A DNA stretch of 64,000 bases from Macrolepiota albuminosa (GCA_027475525.1 JAMWFC010000126.1:1-64000), one strand, 5' to 3'. Positions 35,531 through 47,708 are shown, counted from the stretch's first letter. Numbers and translations: made by a program. Notes: generated by a model from the letters alone, not told the origin.

Positions 35531-36383
35531 TATTAATAGCTATACGTCAAATGCAATTATATTTCATTATCCGTGAACATTGGATGTGATACGACGTTGT
35601 TAAGCTCCACCTGCGTTCCCTTTATCACATTGGTTCGATCTGACCTTGTCACATCCGTTAGGATCGGGTGGCGCGATTGAGTCTACTTGATTATTAAATC
35701 TTCGTGTACATTAAGCTTTATCTCTTCTAGGAGCTACCCCACTTCCTGTGATTTTGTATACATGACAAGCAGATTGCCCGGACTATTCTGGTAGTTCCTT
35801 TAAATCTACAATCTAGTTCTCTCACACACTCCTCGAACCAACAATGCAGATTGCCCGGACTATTCTGGTAGTTCCTTTAAATCTACAATCTAGTTCTCTC
35901 ACACACTCCTCGAACCAACAATGCATAATTGGACCCTGAACACAGAAGAGCGGCCACCTGATTGAAGTATGGGTAGATGGAGTGTCAGGTTGACGCAAGA
36001 CTGACCGACATGAAAGTACAAATCGGTCAGTTGTGTGATTTTCAGGGCTTAAATAATCATCCCGAGGCCTGATATCGATATCGAGCACAATGGTTGATTT
36101 TGGGGTACTTTCCAACCGGAGATATATCAGGCGGAGAAGCGGAAGCATTTTCAGCCTCAGCTTGAGAAATATGTTTCAGTCTTCGGTTTCACCCCTTCTG
36201 AGGCTTGAATATTGGAACGGGTAGTCTGAGGTGCATGGAGAACAACGACGGGTCGTCATGGAAGAACATGTAAGACGGACCGAGCATGGCTTTCTTTGTT
36301 GAACGAGTCCGTGTTTCATATATTTGTTTATTATCTGGTTTCGATCACGCGGTCACCTGATTGTTAATTTACTCGAGTCAGAG
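35531..36383. other. Intergenic region with no supported gene
   Basis: Contains 77-bp duplication #8 and a minus-strand frame (36148-35822) whose end depends on that duplication. I see no domain. Confidence 0.4.
35769..35922. repeat. 77-bp perfect tandem duplication #8
   Basis: 35769-35845 is repeated exactly at 35846-35922, in DNA with no called gene. Confidence 0.92.
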
Positions 36384-36390
36384 TTATAAA
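36384..36390 (+). promoter_or_regulatory. TATA-like box of the 36463 gene
   Basis: tataaag lies about 75 bp upstream of the ATG at 36463, a plausible spacing for a fungal TATA element. Confidence 0.4.
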
Positions 36391-36462
36391 GACCGCATGT
36401 TTCCCAACCCCAGCCTCTGAGTACTGAGTTCTGAGTTCTGAGTCTTTGTCGTCGTCTGCATA

Positions 36463-37434
36463 ATGTCTGGTCCTCGCGTTGCATTCGCCAACTCGACAAA
36501 TCTCCCTCGCAGCTCTCGTCCCTCTCCCTTTTCCAAGCTCAGCTCCAGAAAGTCTCCTCCAACATGTACCGTCTCCCTTGCCAATATCAGCACAAACGAT
36601 ATTCCAATCTCCCTCTCATCGTTGCCCTTTACAAGTCCTTCCTTTCCTTCACAAAATCTAATTCCATTCCCTTCGTCTTCTGTGGATGCTGCTGGCTCCT
36701 CCAGTAGCCAGCCTAATCGTTCTTGTCTTCAATTACTCAGGTCATCGTCGGGGGTACAGCCCAGAAACCGCGCATATTCCATACAGAACCCGTCTCAGGA
36801 AAGACGGAAACGGTCTACCACACGTCTACTCCAACCGGCGATCCTCAACGCATCTCAACAGTCCTCAGCTCCCGAACAACCGCCTCGCAAACGCCCTCGG
36901 TTGCAGAAATCATCTCCCGACAAAGCAACGAAGCCAGCACCGTTTCACTCTTCCGACCTTAAGACTTTTGCGATGGTTCAGCGCTCCATTGCAGAGCAGG
37001 TGTTGATGCGTAGGCAGGCGTCGGCGGGTGCATCCTCTTCGCAGGCTGCGGTTCTTGACAATCAGGATAGACTCCTAGTGAACCGTCTGCGAACACGCCT
37101 TATTGCCCAGGGCATCAAGGAAACAGAACTTGTTGATTTGGAAAGCGAGTTGGACACTGACTTGATGGATGTTGATAGAGGAAACCATCTGTCTACTTCG
37201 ATTGACTCTGTCGATATGGATATCGATGAAGAGGTTACTGTTCGGTCCGACTCCCTCCTTTCCTCCTCGTCCTCACCGCGCCGATCGCCACCTTTGGCTC
37301 CTGACTGCGTCATGAGCCCTCCGCAGCTTGTAGCTGCTCTCATATTGCGGAACCACACCCGGAAACCGACTCGTTTCTCCGCAAGTCCGGAACGAACGAG
37401 GAAGCCGTCGCCCCTTGCGAAGTCTGCTTCGTGA
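36463..37434 (+). CDS. Hypothetical disordered, probably nuclear protein
   Basis: Single-exon frame of 323 codons from ATG 36463. The protein is Ser/Pro/Arg-rich with a basic cluster PPRKRPRLQK that looks like a nuclear localisation signal, a central helical stretch (MVQRSIAEQVLMRRQASAGA, then NRLRTRLIAQGIKETELVDL), an acidic segment DLMDVDRG..VDMDIDEEV, and a C-terminal basic SP-rich tail (SPRRSPPLAP, RTRKPSPLAKS). No enzyme domain. Such a layout suggests a phospho-regulated nuclear or chromatin-associated protein (inference). Length and composition make it likely real. An upstream TATA-like box supports the orientation. Confidence 0.6.
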   Translation: MSGPRVAFANSTNLPRSSRPSPFSKLSSRKSPPTCTVSLANISTNDIPISLSSLPFTSPSFPSQNLIPFPSSSVDAAGSSSSQPNRSCLQLLRSSSGVQPRNRAYSIQNPSQERRKRSTTRLLQPAILNASQQSSAPEQPPRKRPRLQKSSPDKATKPAPFHSSDLKTFAMVQRSIAEQVLMRRQASAGASSSQAAVLDNQDRLLVNRLRTRLIAQGIKETELVDLESELDTDLMDVDRGNHLSTSIDSVDMDIDEEVTVRSDSLLSSSSSPRRSPPLAPDCVMSPPQLVAALILRNHTRKPTRFSASPERTRKPSPLAKSAS

Positions 37435-38493
37435 GGTTCGATCCCTTTCATTCATATTTCTTTCACTGTTTCACAGTGGTCGCTGGGCAGTGTGTAATCG
37501 GCCGTGGTCATGGGATCCCCTCATTTGCCTTTCCGCAGCTTGAAGCTGCTACGTCGCTTTCGTCGCATTGCATTTGTTGTCCTTGTTTTCGCCAAAAAAC
37601 TTACCCACAATACTCCCGATCCGATTCGCGCCCGCGCTCGGCCACGAGTGCGACTCTCCGCCTGATTGTGTGGCCGTTGATGCCGTACATCATCTTTCAT
37701 GACATTGATGGTCACGAATTACTGGCATTGTCCAGCAACAAATACTTAGCATTACATACTTAATCTAATCACCAATACCACACTCGTTTACTAGGTACCC
37801 ATATCTTGATGATGACTTTTTTTTTATTACCCTATCAACTCTCACTGGTCAGAGTCCCGGTCAACAGACAAATTTGTTCACATTTTGACACGTTTACGCG
37901 ACGTGTTTTGTCATGTGATTCATCTCCGCCGGTCACCGGTTTGCCGGCCGCGAACATCGCGCGTGTCGAATAACCTCGGAACGATACTTTGAAAATCCCT
38001 TCCGGCGTTAGGCTTGGACTCTATCGCGAAGTGTCCACAAGGCTACCCTCTCTCATGACCCAGCAACCTTGTTAAGTTTAACCAAACTTGATGCGATTGA
38101 TGAAATGCATCGTCATGCCATGGTCAAGGATTTTTTTAGAATACTAAAAATGGACATCACATGCATCATCTCGAAGTTTAATTTCTCCCTCTCTCTCTCT
38201 CTCTGTGGTGTCACCTCCGGTATCGGCAGTTTGCTTCAAACCCCCTTGCTAAAGCAAGAGAGCTCGGAAGGGTCTAGTGCCCTCTGGGTGCTCGCCACGA
38301 GGGTTGACCCGGGGAGTTGAGTAATACCGACGGCAGAATGTTTTTCCTCCCCTCAAGTCTTTATGGGTCTATTCCCACGGCACTGGAGTTGTGGATGACT
38401 GACACTAAGGAGTTTTCTTGTGGTACAGCCCGTCTTGACGAATCTTACGGTTTCTCGGCTACATGAGGGACGGTAGTACTATCATTCCGTATC
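37435..38493. other. Intergenic region
   Basis: No recognisable gene. A CT microsatellite (tctccctctctctctctctc) lies at about 38180-38202. Confidence 0.45.
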
Positions 38494-39004
38494 TGGGGAT
38501 AGTGTACTTCTCAAAGCATCTACGACTTGAAAACGAGCTGTACGTCTAGCTTGCACGGGGTCTGGGAGGTATTCAAAGCGAACAACGTCATTCAGAGTGC
38601 AAGCCTCTGGGATGTATGAGTCCACCTATGGAAAAGAGGAAAGTTTATGTGGAAGAGAGTAGACAGCGGACCGTAGGGTTGCGAAAGCTTGGTGAGATAA
38701 TCCTCCGACCTACGTATGACCGATTTGAGATATGATGAAAGTGTGCGCCCACAACCATATTCCTATCGTTATCTCATCGCTGGACCTACGCGCACCAATA
38801 TGGACAAAAGACAGTAGTTTTTTAACTGTTGTCGCCCACGTGGAGTTCAACGAGGGAAGTTGAACTTGAGGTGAGCACACTAGTATTATTTTGTCCATAC
38901 ACAATATAGACGACTTCCCCCGCGTGAACCTCGGCGGAGATTTCATCGTCGCCTCGCGCTGAGTCCGACCTTGCTCGCGCACGTCCGAGACATCCGTTCG
39001 TCAA
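38494..39004 (-). CDS. Possible small spliced gene, unknown function
   Basis: A first exon from ATG 39004 encodes a beta-like segment (DDEISAEVHAGEVVYIVYGQ, then SLVELHVGDN). The last exon, after an acceptor CCATAG near 38631, encodes VDSYIPEACTLNDVVRFEYL..ARRTARFQVVDALRS and ends at 38494. A middle exon reading NMVVGAHFHHISNRSY joins it in frame. Donor and acceptor of the first intron are uncertain. The joined product would be roughly 130-150 aa with no signal peptide. I do not recognise the family. Support is coding-like composition and one good splice junction. Confidence 0.4.
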
Positions 39005-39797
39005 GATATTAAGTACGGCATGTTAAGTGCAGTGCAGGCTCAGGACACAGACATCAAATGGGGGGGCTCATGATGCATAGTGCTGAGTTTGCCTTGAGTA
39101 TGTCCTCCGATGAGCAAGTAACATAATGCTGATATCATTGGGGACTATGAGAGATTGTTTTTGTAAAACCAGTCCAAGGGACACTCGAATCCGAGCATGG
39201 TCGCTTACATCTCTTTCAGTGAGCCTTTGCATTCGCAATGTTTCCTAGATTGGATCGAGGAGCATGACTTTGAAGGGTGATTGAAACCTTACCTCATTTA
39301 AAGAGTGTAGAGTATGGTATGGTAGCTGCATCGAGTAGTAGTTCTTTTCCCTACGGAACCGGGAATATCGCTTGTCCCATTCTGTTCCGCGTGTCGAGTA
39401 AGTAGGACAGAACGAATCCATGTGCGATGCTTCTGCAACACTTACCTGTTTGCTTAATACATTACGTGTTCAAAGTTGAATGAATGAATTCTAATTTAAA
39501 CCGCCGGCAAGCTACTAATGCAGTACTAGTGAGTTAAGAGGCGGAGAGGTCATGTGTCCTCTACTTTGTATCTTTTCGGTCTATTCCTTTCCCGTGTAAA
39601 TGTAGAGTGCGAAATATATTTTCCCTCGCAGATGAGTTTTCATAGTCAGTGAAGATGACGTTCAGTGCTTAGCGCTTAGCGCTAAATGTCACGCGCCAAA
39701 AATGACGACGGGAAAGCGGCTTCCGGAGTTCCTTTCCAGAATATTTGTCCCTCACGGGTTAAAGGTTCTTGTTGCCAACTTCACTTCCCGTTTCTGC
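39005..39797. other. Intergenic region with CTTAGCG words
   Basis: Holds the promoter of the fusion gene that follows. At 39668-39686 gcttagcgcttagcgctaa repeats the heptamer enriched at 12.9 kb. About 100 bp upstream of the ATG is similar to the region upstream of the second fusion gene (43630-43704). Confidence 0.45.
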
Positions 39798-41579
39798 ATG
39801 GCAGCTAATAAAGTTTCTCGCGTACTTGCAGGACGCTATCCTCCGCCTGGAACATCGCCCATCGCGGATGCAATTCGTGCCCGCCGTGGTCCTCGAGGGA
39901 TTACACCGTTAGACGCTGCTCTTCTTCATGTTCCACCAGTAGCAGGAGGCTGGAATTCCCTCCTTGGAGCGGTAAGGTCTCAGGGAAAACTTCCAGGAGA
40001 TGTTCGTGAGCTTATGGTGTGTTTACAATCTATGCAAAAGCGAATTGCGAAAGATAGTCTATGATCATAGATTCTTCGCGTTGCAGCTGTTAATCGTGCA
40101 GCATTCGAGTGGATTCAACACGAGAAAGTGGGACGCGAAGTTGGTTTGACAAGTGCACAGCTCTATATCGTGCGAGATGAGGCAACGCCGTTGCCTCCGG
40201 CTCTAGGAATTCTTACAGAACTCCAAACTTCGGCTCTTATGTTTGCAGATGCCAGCACGAGAAAAGTGAAAGTGGGGGACCAAATTACCAATGCCCTGAT
40301 CAAGGATCTGAAGGTTCTGGCTCGTCAGCAAAATGCCGAAAACATCGAAGAGAGGACAGAGGACTTGTTTGCTGAGGCGGCTTTAGTCGTTGCGGTTTAT
40401 AACATGGTTTCTCGATTCCTTGTCGCAACGGACGTCGCAGGGTTGAGTGACGATCCAGTTCCGTGGCCGATTGAGCGCAAGGAGGTACGAATTTCTCTTT
40501 TTAATTTACATTCTCTGATTTCCACTTCTTGCAGCACTTCGTCCCTCTTCCTAACTCACATATGATCCATGCTGTTACTATTACAACCTCTGCAGACGCG
40601 CCTTGGATTGTCTTCGCCAACTCTCTTCTTACAAACCTCCATATGTGGGACCTCGTTATCCCACACCTCATTTCCGATTCGCCTAACATCATCACTGGAA
40701 AGCCCCGGAAACCCTATAACGTGTTAATTCACTCACAACGTGGCCACGGAAAATCCACTCTTCCAGATTTTCCGACTGTCACCACCATCGTCTCTCTTGC
40801 GTCTGACATCGCCCATCTCCTTTCAGCATTGAAAATCCCAACACCAGTACACGCCATAGTCGGAGTATCTCAGGGCGGGGCTGCCTCGCTTGCCTTTGCG
40901 CGGAGTTATCCCGAACTCACACGCAGTATTGTCGCATGCGACACGTCCCCCAAGACAGCACCGGGTAACAAGGAGGCTTGGGCTGGCAGGATTGGAGTAG
41001 TCTACGGTGGTGTTAGCGCTGAGGAAATCCTGAAGGAGGGCGTCAAAGATGGAGAGGTCGGCAAGGGGGCGGACTATGCCGTTCAGGTCGGGATGGGCAA
41101 GTTGGCGATGATAACAGTCCCGAGATGGTTTCCTCAACCGTCAAAGTGTGCTGAAAAGAAGTCGGAGAGGGGAGAGCGGCACCAGTGGGTAGCGGAGATG
41201 ATCGAGAATACGCCAGTTGATGGGTTTGTCGCTGGGGCCGAGGCGCTCTCGGATTACGACCTTCATCAGGGTATGTGGGGTTCTACATTTCTTCAGTAAT
41301 CATGATAACATGCTTATAGCGGATGATCGATCTCGAACTCTATTTACGAGCTCAATTGAACGCGTCCTTTTAATTGCTGGCAGCCTTGACGGTGGAGGTA
41401 ACATAGGAAAAGGGCTCCAGCGTTTAAGGGAAGAATGGAACACTGTCAGGTGTCAGAATGCAGACGTGAGCCCTGTGGAATATGTGGAAATTCCCTCTGC
41501 TGGACATCTCCCTATGATTGACGAGGCGGAATGCTTTGGAGAGGAACTATCTAGTTTCTTGGACAGTTTTCGATTGTAA
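39798..41579 (+). CDS. CMD-like/alpha-beta hydrolase fusion, copy A
   Basis: Four exons (39798-40016, 40071-40484, 40535-41270, 41320-41579) give 542 aa. Residues about 1-210 resemble the carboxymuconolactone decarboxylase/AhpD-like helical fold (FEWIQHEKVGREVGLTSAQL; no CxxC pair, so not a peroxidase-type AhpD). Residues about 212-542 are an alpha/beta hydrolase: HSQRGHGKST, nucleophile elbow GVSQGG, acid candidate Asp in AGSLDGGGN, catalytic His in SAGHLPMIDEAE. It is most like 3-oxoadipate enol-lactonase-type hydrolases. In bacterial PcaL the two activities are fused in the opposite order, as far as I recall. The start at 39798 is chosen because it is conserved in copy B; an in-frame ATG at 39702 is also possible. 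Substrate unknown; a role in aromatic breakdown is inference. Confidence 0.85.
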
Positions 41580-42529
41580 GAGCTTTTCACAGGGAAATTC
41601 TATTGTGTACGGTTGCCTCTAGTGTTTCAAATCACGCCTTCCTTGAAATCCACGTCTCCATGTCTCCGCAAGTGCAGGTGTCACGTGGTATCTGCGTCGG
41701 CCGACTACTTAACCCTGCGTTAGGGGTGACCATACTTCTCTTTTTTTTTCTCCTCAGCTTTTCAACTACATCCTCACCACATCCTTATCTCCTTCTTAGG
41801 TCATCTTAGCCATCACTTTGACCTATCGCCGAGTAAAAAAGCGGCTGTTTTCACCACATCCTTATCTCCTTCTTAGGTCATCTTAGCCATCACTTTGACC
41901 TATCGCCGAGTAAAAAAGCGGCTGTTTTTCCCGTTGAAACCTTTCACCCTCCTGCCAAAACCGACGCAACAAGCTTCAAAGGTGCTTTGGCGATCGTCAT
42001 CTCCCAGTCGATCTTACATAACGTGCTTTTGATTGACACCGATATTTTTGATTTGTGATTCGCAGATACTGTAGCGTGTCACGATCTGCAAAGGTGTCCC
42101 TATGTGCAAAATGCAATGCTCAACTGAGTGTGCTCAGCTGTTAAGTCCAGGAAAAATCTCATAGCTACATATAATGTATTTCAAGCGTTCCTTGTAGTTT
42201 TTGAGAGAGATAATTGAGAACTAAAAATGTGGTAGGCGCAAGAGTGCAAAATCAGAGGGAGGTTTGTCACTAACCGGAGCTCGGTCAAGTGAATCAAGAT
42301 TGACTGTGAAAAATCTAACTACACAAAATGTTTCCATACATATCAAATGGCTTGGAATTCACATTCCGAAGTATATTGGGGAGTAGAAAGCTCAGAGGAA
42401 GAGACATTCTTCAGGTCGATGAAAGAGAGTGTGACAGCTTGGGGCAGTTGAAGTTCCACATACGGCTGGAACGGCATAGTCAAAATGCGCACTAGCGCCA
42501 TGACACTCCGCTTTTTTTTTTCAATGTTC
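41580..42529. other. Intergenic region between fusion gene A and relic
   Basis: No gene recognised. Contains 77-bp duplication #9. Confidence 0.4.
41774..41927. repeat. 77-bp perfect tandem duplication #9
   Basis: 41774-41850 is repeated exactly at 41851-41927 in intergenic DNA, with period 77. Confidence 0.92.
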
Positions 42530-43076
42530 TGCTGAAATGGTTCACGCTGCCGTCTACTGCAATACTGTTCACCCTGACACTGAGGCTTCTTGGCCTCTCT
42601 CTTGAAGGAAAGAAGATTGACCTACAGCAACGTATTGAGGATGAATTTGACAGACACCCTGAGATGAAGGATGAACCACAGTATTCCGGATTGTTTAAAT
42701 GATCACAGAAACGGCCCGCTCCGTTGAATGAGGACACTGTCGAGGGATCAAACAACGCATTAGATACGCAGCCGCCATTACAGCGCCGCCGCCTCAATAC
42801 CACAACTGATAACACACCTAGGGATCAAACAACGCATTAGATACGCAGCCGCCATTACAGCGCCGCCGCCTCAATACCACAACTGATAACACACCTGTTT
42901 CACTGTACTCGATGGGGCCAGCCCTTACTCCAGCCCCTCCTGCTCCTGTACATTTCTTGACCCCAGGCATTCCCACAAGTTATTCTACTGGTTCGTCCAC
43001 GGTACAGCACCCAGCCTACTATTCCATTAATTCCTTACATGCTCATAACAGTACTTACTATAGTAGATTTTGTCAA
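42530..43076 (+). pseudogene. SAP-like protein relic
   Basis: A plus-strand frame reads LLGLSLEGKKIDLQQRIEDEF, like the second half of a SAP DNA-binding motif, then DEPQYSGLFK, a stop near 42699, and QKRPAPLNEDTVEGSNNALD..PLQRRRLN with a basic nuclear-signal-like cluster and a Pro-rich tail ending at TAG about 43076. A 77-bp duplication (42743-42896) shifts the frame; collapsing it makes the tail continuous. The in-frame stop remains, so this is probably a decayed gene or transposon ORF. Assignment is tentative. Confidence 0.4.
42743..42896. repeat. 77-bp perfect tandem duplication #10
   Basis: 42743-42819 is repeated exactly at 42820-42896 inside the SAP-like relic, with period 77. Confidence 0.92.
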
Positions 43077-43704
43077 TAGAAGCATTGATTCATTGACAGA
43101 TAAGGTGTACACATGGTTACTAATGCCTGGCTTGTGCGCGATGCACCATCTAGCGTCCAAGGCAAGTCGAGTGGAGCTAGAATTGGGACTGTGACCCGGT
43201 GTGACGGATTTTGCACTTCCCGGTGCTTTTGGTACCTCTCACTCGGTCATTGACCGACACAACTTATGCAATAGAAAACTCCAAACAAAAATTACTAGTC
43301 CGTAGCCAAGATGCATATTGAGATGACCTGAAAGTTTGAAGGCCATACACCTCGAGTACAAGCCTACAGAAAAAAAATGGCTAAAATTTGCATTTCCCGG
43401 CACATGACAGTAATACCCCAAAAGCCCGCCGGCTGTCAGCTCAGTGACATCGTGTATACTTGTAAAAAAAGTGTATTACTCTGAATTCGCATGGTTCACA
43501 GCTATTGCGACGGAGTCCCGGTTCCTTGTTTTCTCATATATGTCCCTTGCAATATAATATATATATTTCTCCATTCCATTGCAATCAAAGCAGCTCCCGG
43601 AGTCCTTCTTTCTCGTAACGCCAAGGCTCCCGGAGTTCCTATGACCGTTACAGTTGTGGATTAAAGGTTCAGGCCATTTCTTGTCTCTTCGATTTTTATT
43701 CCGC

Positions 43705-45470
43705 ATGGCAACTGACAAGGTTTCTCGTGTACTCGCAGGGCGCTATCCCCCGCCTGGAACATCGCCCATTGCAGACGCGATTCGTGATCGCCGTGGACCA
43801 CACGGAATCACGCCGTTAGACGCCGCTCTTCTTCATGTCCCACCAGTCGCAGGTGGCTGGAATACCCTCGGTAGTGCGGTAAGATCTCAGGGAAAACTTC
43901 CAGGAGATGTTCGTGAGCTACTGGTATGTTTTAAGTCCTATCCAACCTCAAAGAGAGGATAGATTACCATTATAGATCCTTCGCGTTGCAGTTATTAATC
44001 GTGCGGCATTCGAGTGGATTCAACATGAAGACTTAGGACGTGAAAGTGGTTTGAACAACGCACAGCTCTATATTGTGCGAGATGAGTCAACACCGCTCCC
44101 TCCGGCTCCAGGAATCTTTTCGGAACTCCAAACTTCGGCTCTCATGTTCGCAGATGCCAGTACGAAGAATGTGAAAGTGGGGGACCAAATTACCAATGCT
44201 TTGAAAAAGTATCTGGGGGTTTTGGCTCGTCATCAAAATGCCGAAAACATCGAAGAGAGAACAGAGGACTTGTTTGCTGAGGTCGCCCTAGTCGTTGCGG
44301 TTTATAACATGGTTTCTCGATTCCTTGTCGCAGCAGATGTGGCAGGTTTGAGTGACGATCCAGTTCCGTGGCCGATTGAGCGCAAAGAGGTACGAATTTC
44401 TCTTTTTAATATCCCTACTTTGATTTCCACTTCTTGCAGCACTTCGTCTCTCTTCCTGACTCACATATGATCCATGCTGTTACTATTACAACCTCTGCAG
44501 ATGCACCTTGGATTGTCTTCGCCAACTCTCTCCTCACAGACCTCCACATGTGGGACCTCGTTATCCCACACTTCATCTCAGATTCGCCCAACATCATCAC
44601 TGGAAAGCCCCGGAAACCTTATAACGTGTTAATTCACTCACAACGTGGCCACGGAAAATCCACCCTTCCAGATTTTCCGACTGCCACCACCATCGCTTCT
44701 CTTGCGTCTGACATCGCCCATCTTCTTTCAACATTGAAAATCCCAACACCAGTACACGCCATAGTCGGAGTATCCCAGGGCGGGGCGGCCTCACTTGCCT
44801 TCGCGCGGAGCTACCCCGAACTCACACGCAGTATTGTCGCATGCGACACCTCCCCCAAGGGTAACAGGGAGGCTTGGGCTGGCAGGATCGGAGTGGTCTA
44901 CGGTGGTGTTAGCGCTGTCGAAATCCTGAGAAAGGGCGTCAAAGATGGAGAGGTCGGCAAGGGAGCGGATTATGCTGTTAAAGTTGGCATGGGCAAGTTA
45001 GCGAATAGCATGGTTGTCAGGTGGTTTCCTCTGCTATTGAAGGATGTTGAAAAGGAGCCTGAGAGAGGAGAGCGGCACAAGTGGGTGACAAAGATGATTG
45101 AGAACACGCCAGTTCATGGGTTTGTCGCTGGGGTCGAAGGGGTTTCGGATTACGACCTTTATCAGGGTATGTGTGGGTCCTGCCTTCTTCCCTAGTTATC
45201 CTAAACAAGCTTATAGCGGACGAGAATTCTCGAACTCTCTTTACCAGTCCTGTTGAACGTGTTCTTCTACTTGCTGGTAGCTTTGACGGCGGAGGCAACA
45301 TAGGAAAAGGGTTACAGCATTTAAGGGACGAATGGAACACTGTTAGGCGCCAAGGTAGGAATGCAAAGCCTGTGGAATATGTGGAAATCATGTTTGCCGG
45401 CCATCTGCCTATGATTGACGAGGCAGAGCGCTTTGCAGAGGTCCTACGTAGCTTTCTGGACAGTTTTTGA
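43705..45470 (+). CDS. CMD-like/alpha-beta hydrolase fusion, copy B
   Basis: Tandem paralogue of the gene at 39798 with identical intron positions: exons 43705-43923, 43976-44389, 44440-45166, 45217-45470; 537 aa. The CMD-like part begins MATDKVSRVLAGRYPPPGTS. The hydrolase has HSQRGHGKST, GVSQGG, AGSFDGGGN (the Asp candidate is kept) and FAGHLPMIDEAE, so the triad looks intact. It lacks three residues after CDTSPK relative to copy A. Exon lengths 1 and 2 are the same in both copies. Intact frames in both suggest both are functional. Substrate unknown. Confidence 0.85.
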
Positions 45471-47181
45471 TATCATCCTGAAGATAATCGTGTTTACGAG
45501 CAGTGATACCACACACTCTGCACGGTCTTTCTCAATCATTGATAGAACTTTTGAAAATTGGATCCTGTGTTGTAACCATCGTCCTTGGTTCCCTTGACTA
45601 CTCCAATGGTGATGAACGTTTTTGAAGACATATGCAGACTATGGCTCTACAAAAATCCCTTTGTACTGGTGTATTAGAAGCCTATCTTGATCTGTGGTTT
45701 CATGCAAGCTCAATGCTGCCCGGTCGTACTTGTTTTCTGCCGAAAACGCTGTAATCTTTTTTCCCCCCCTTTTTCAAAATTACTTTTTCCGCTTACAAGT
45801 TCCATTCCCTAGTCAATGGTCTGAAACTGTTGGGGAAGGAGGCAGAATTTGTCACAGGCACACTAAGTGGCGGCTATAATAAAAAAACGTCGACCTTTCA
45901 TCATGAATCAAAGGAGTATTGATGCCAGGAGTTGAAGCAGCTCTATCAAAGTCACAAATATCAACAGACTCATGCGAGGTGTTGTTATATGTATTGTTAT
46001 ATGTAATTCAGTGCTACAGGCGCCACTGAAACATTAGATAGTATGATAGACAGTGAGTTTAACGTCACGATTCTCGCCCTGGATGAAACCTGTTTTTCAG
46101 AAATGCATTGCCTTGGGTTGCTTCAGGATCTTCCATGCACGTAATACAGAGAACATCAACCTTTCACGATTTGCGATCGGTTTGCATGAGATCGAAGTGT
46201 CTACTTTGCGTATGACTCCGGTTCATCCACTAATTAGATGATTGAATGCAGACGTGGTTGTCTCCGGAGACAGTGAATAGTGTGCCAGTGAGAAGAGTGG
46301 CGCATCAAACCTTGCGCGATGATCCTGCTTCTGGATTTCAGAAACTGATGGATCATCGTCCAAGGTAGGAGATCCAGCGTATACACACGATCGCGTTACT
46401 GCCCTTCTGTGGAAGATATTATACAGGCCCTTCCGCCACTTCTATACCTGGAAAATGAGGAACAGCTTCACTCAAGGGATGCTCCTCATAACGGTGCCAA
46501 GCCCGGGAATTTCTGTGTTCTATCTTCCCAAACTTCCAGGTTGACACGAAGCCTAACTATCACCTTAAGGCAATAGACTTCTGGCTTAGTTTCCTACTTA
46601 GCTCCCACAAAACCCTTACTGATGATCATAATGCTGGTATCGGAAATAGAGATTTCCTGAGCATTTTTGGACATCATTGCATCATCAGTACATACGCTGT
46701 ACCACGATACCTCGACCTCAGCTACTGCGAATGACATCAACTCCTGCTTCAGTTCTATCCTAGGAATTGACTACTCACAATTGTACAAGAGACAGATGTC
46801 GAAGAAATTACATTTTCATGGTTTAATATCGTCGCACCATGGCTTTATTTCGTAGTTTGGGTGACATTCCAGCTTGGGGTTATTGCGTTTCTTGAGGTTT
46901 GGTGTCCTGCATCTTGGCAGGCGTAATAGAATGCGTGCATCTCGATATGTCAAAAATCTAGTTTGTGAATGATCCTGCGTAACGGTTGCCAAGGCAAATC
47001 TTCTCAGATCAAGATGAATAAAAAGTTTGGGAGCAACGATAGTGACAATACTTGCCAAGACGCCATTTCAACAAAAATGAAAGACGGAAATTGATAATGT
47101 TGATAATGTAGCTGCTTTTCATTTGTAGTACAATGGCTGCACCTTCAAAGGCAGACAAATAAGCGTGATACGAAATTGTCA
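45471..47181. other. Intergenic region
   Basis: Only short open frames on either strand. No domain, splice chain or mobile element recognised. Confidence 0.45.
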
Positions 47182-47708
47182 CTAAGAAGACTGAGGGGGA
47201 GGCGGGTGCTCCCTGTAGCAAAGCAGATCGTTCCCTCCGGGAATCCATGGAGGTATCTCCACCTTATCTGGTGCTGAGAAACGAGGTGTCGAGTCTTCCA
47301 AACAAGTTATCGCTCGTGATGTGCAATCACTATCTTTTGAAAGTCCTAAGGCGTGGACGCCACCATTCTTCGAAAATGGATGCTCAGACCTCAGTACAAG
47401 TCAGCAGACCGTTTGATATGAACGTACCTTGTAATACCGGCAGATATGTGGGGGAGTTGGCGTCTCGGGAAGAGCTATACTTTGAGGGATGGTTGCGCAG
47501 TGTGAGTACTGTTTCAAACTTACACGCAGTCAAATATCGAGTATGGGCCATCGTCTGGTGTAGAATGAGGCGATGTAATTAAGACATGCCCATTTATGCC
47601 GGTAGTGGGACAAGAAAAGTGGCACGATACGGGGGCGGCAACAGTGACGTCGCATAAAAAGAGCAAAACACTGAAGATGAATTGGGTATAAAGTCCGATT
47701 GACCGCAT
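47182..47708 (-). CDS. Candidate small secreted cysteine-containing protein
   Basis: Exon 1 from ATG 47708 encodes a clear signal peptide (MRSIGLYTQFIFSVLLFLCD, cleavage near VTVAA) followed by CHFSCPTTGINGHVLITSPH and FDC. The strong donor GTAAGT after FDC and an acceptor TATAG 49 nt later, then GTACGT..CCTTAG (82 nt), give an open chain through LSKDSDCTSRAITCLE to TAG at 47182, about 130 aa with seven cysteines in the mature part. The layout resembles the small secreted proteins (candidate effectors) abundant in mushrooms. The exon chain is hand-built and alternative acceptors exist. A 111-codon plus-strand frame (47247-47582) overlaps and is the main alternative. Confidence 0.45.
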
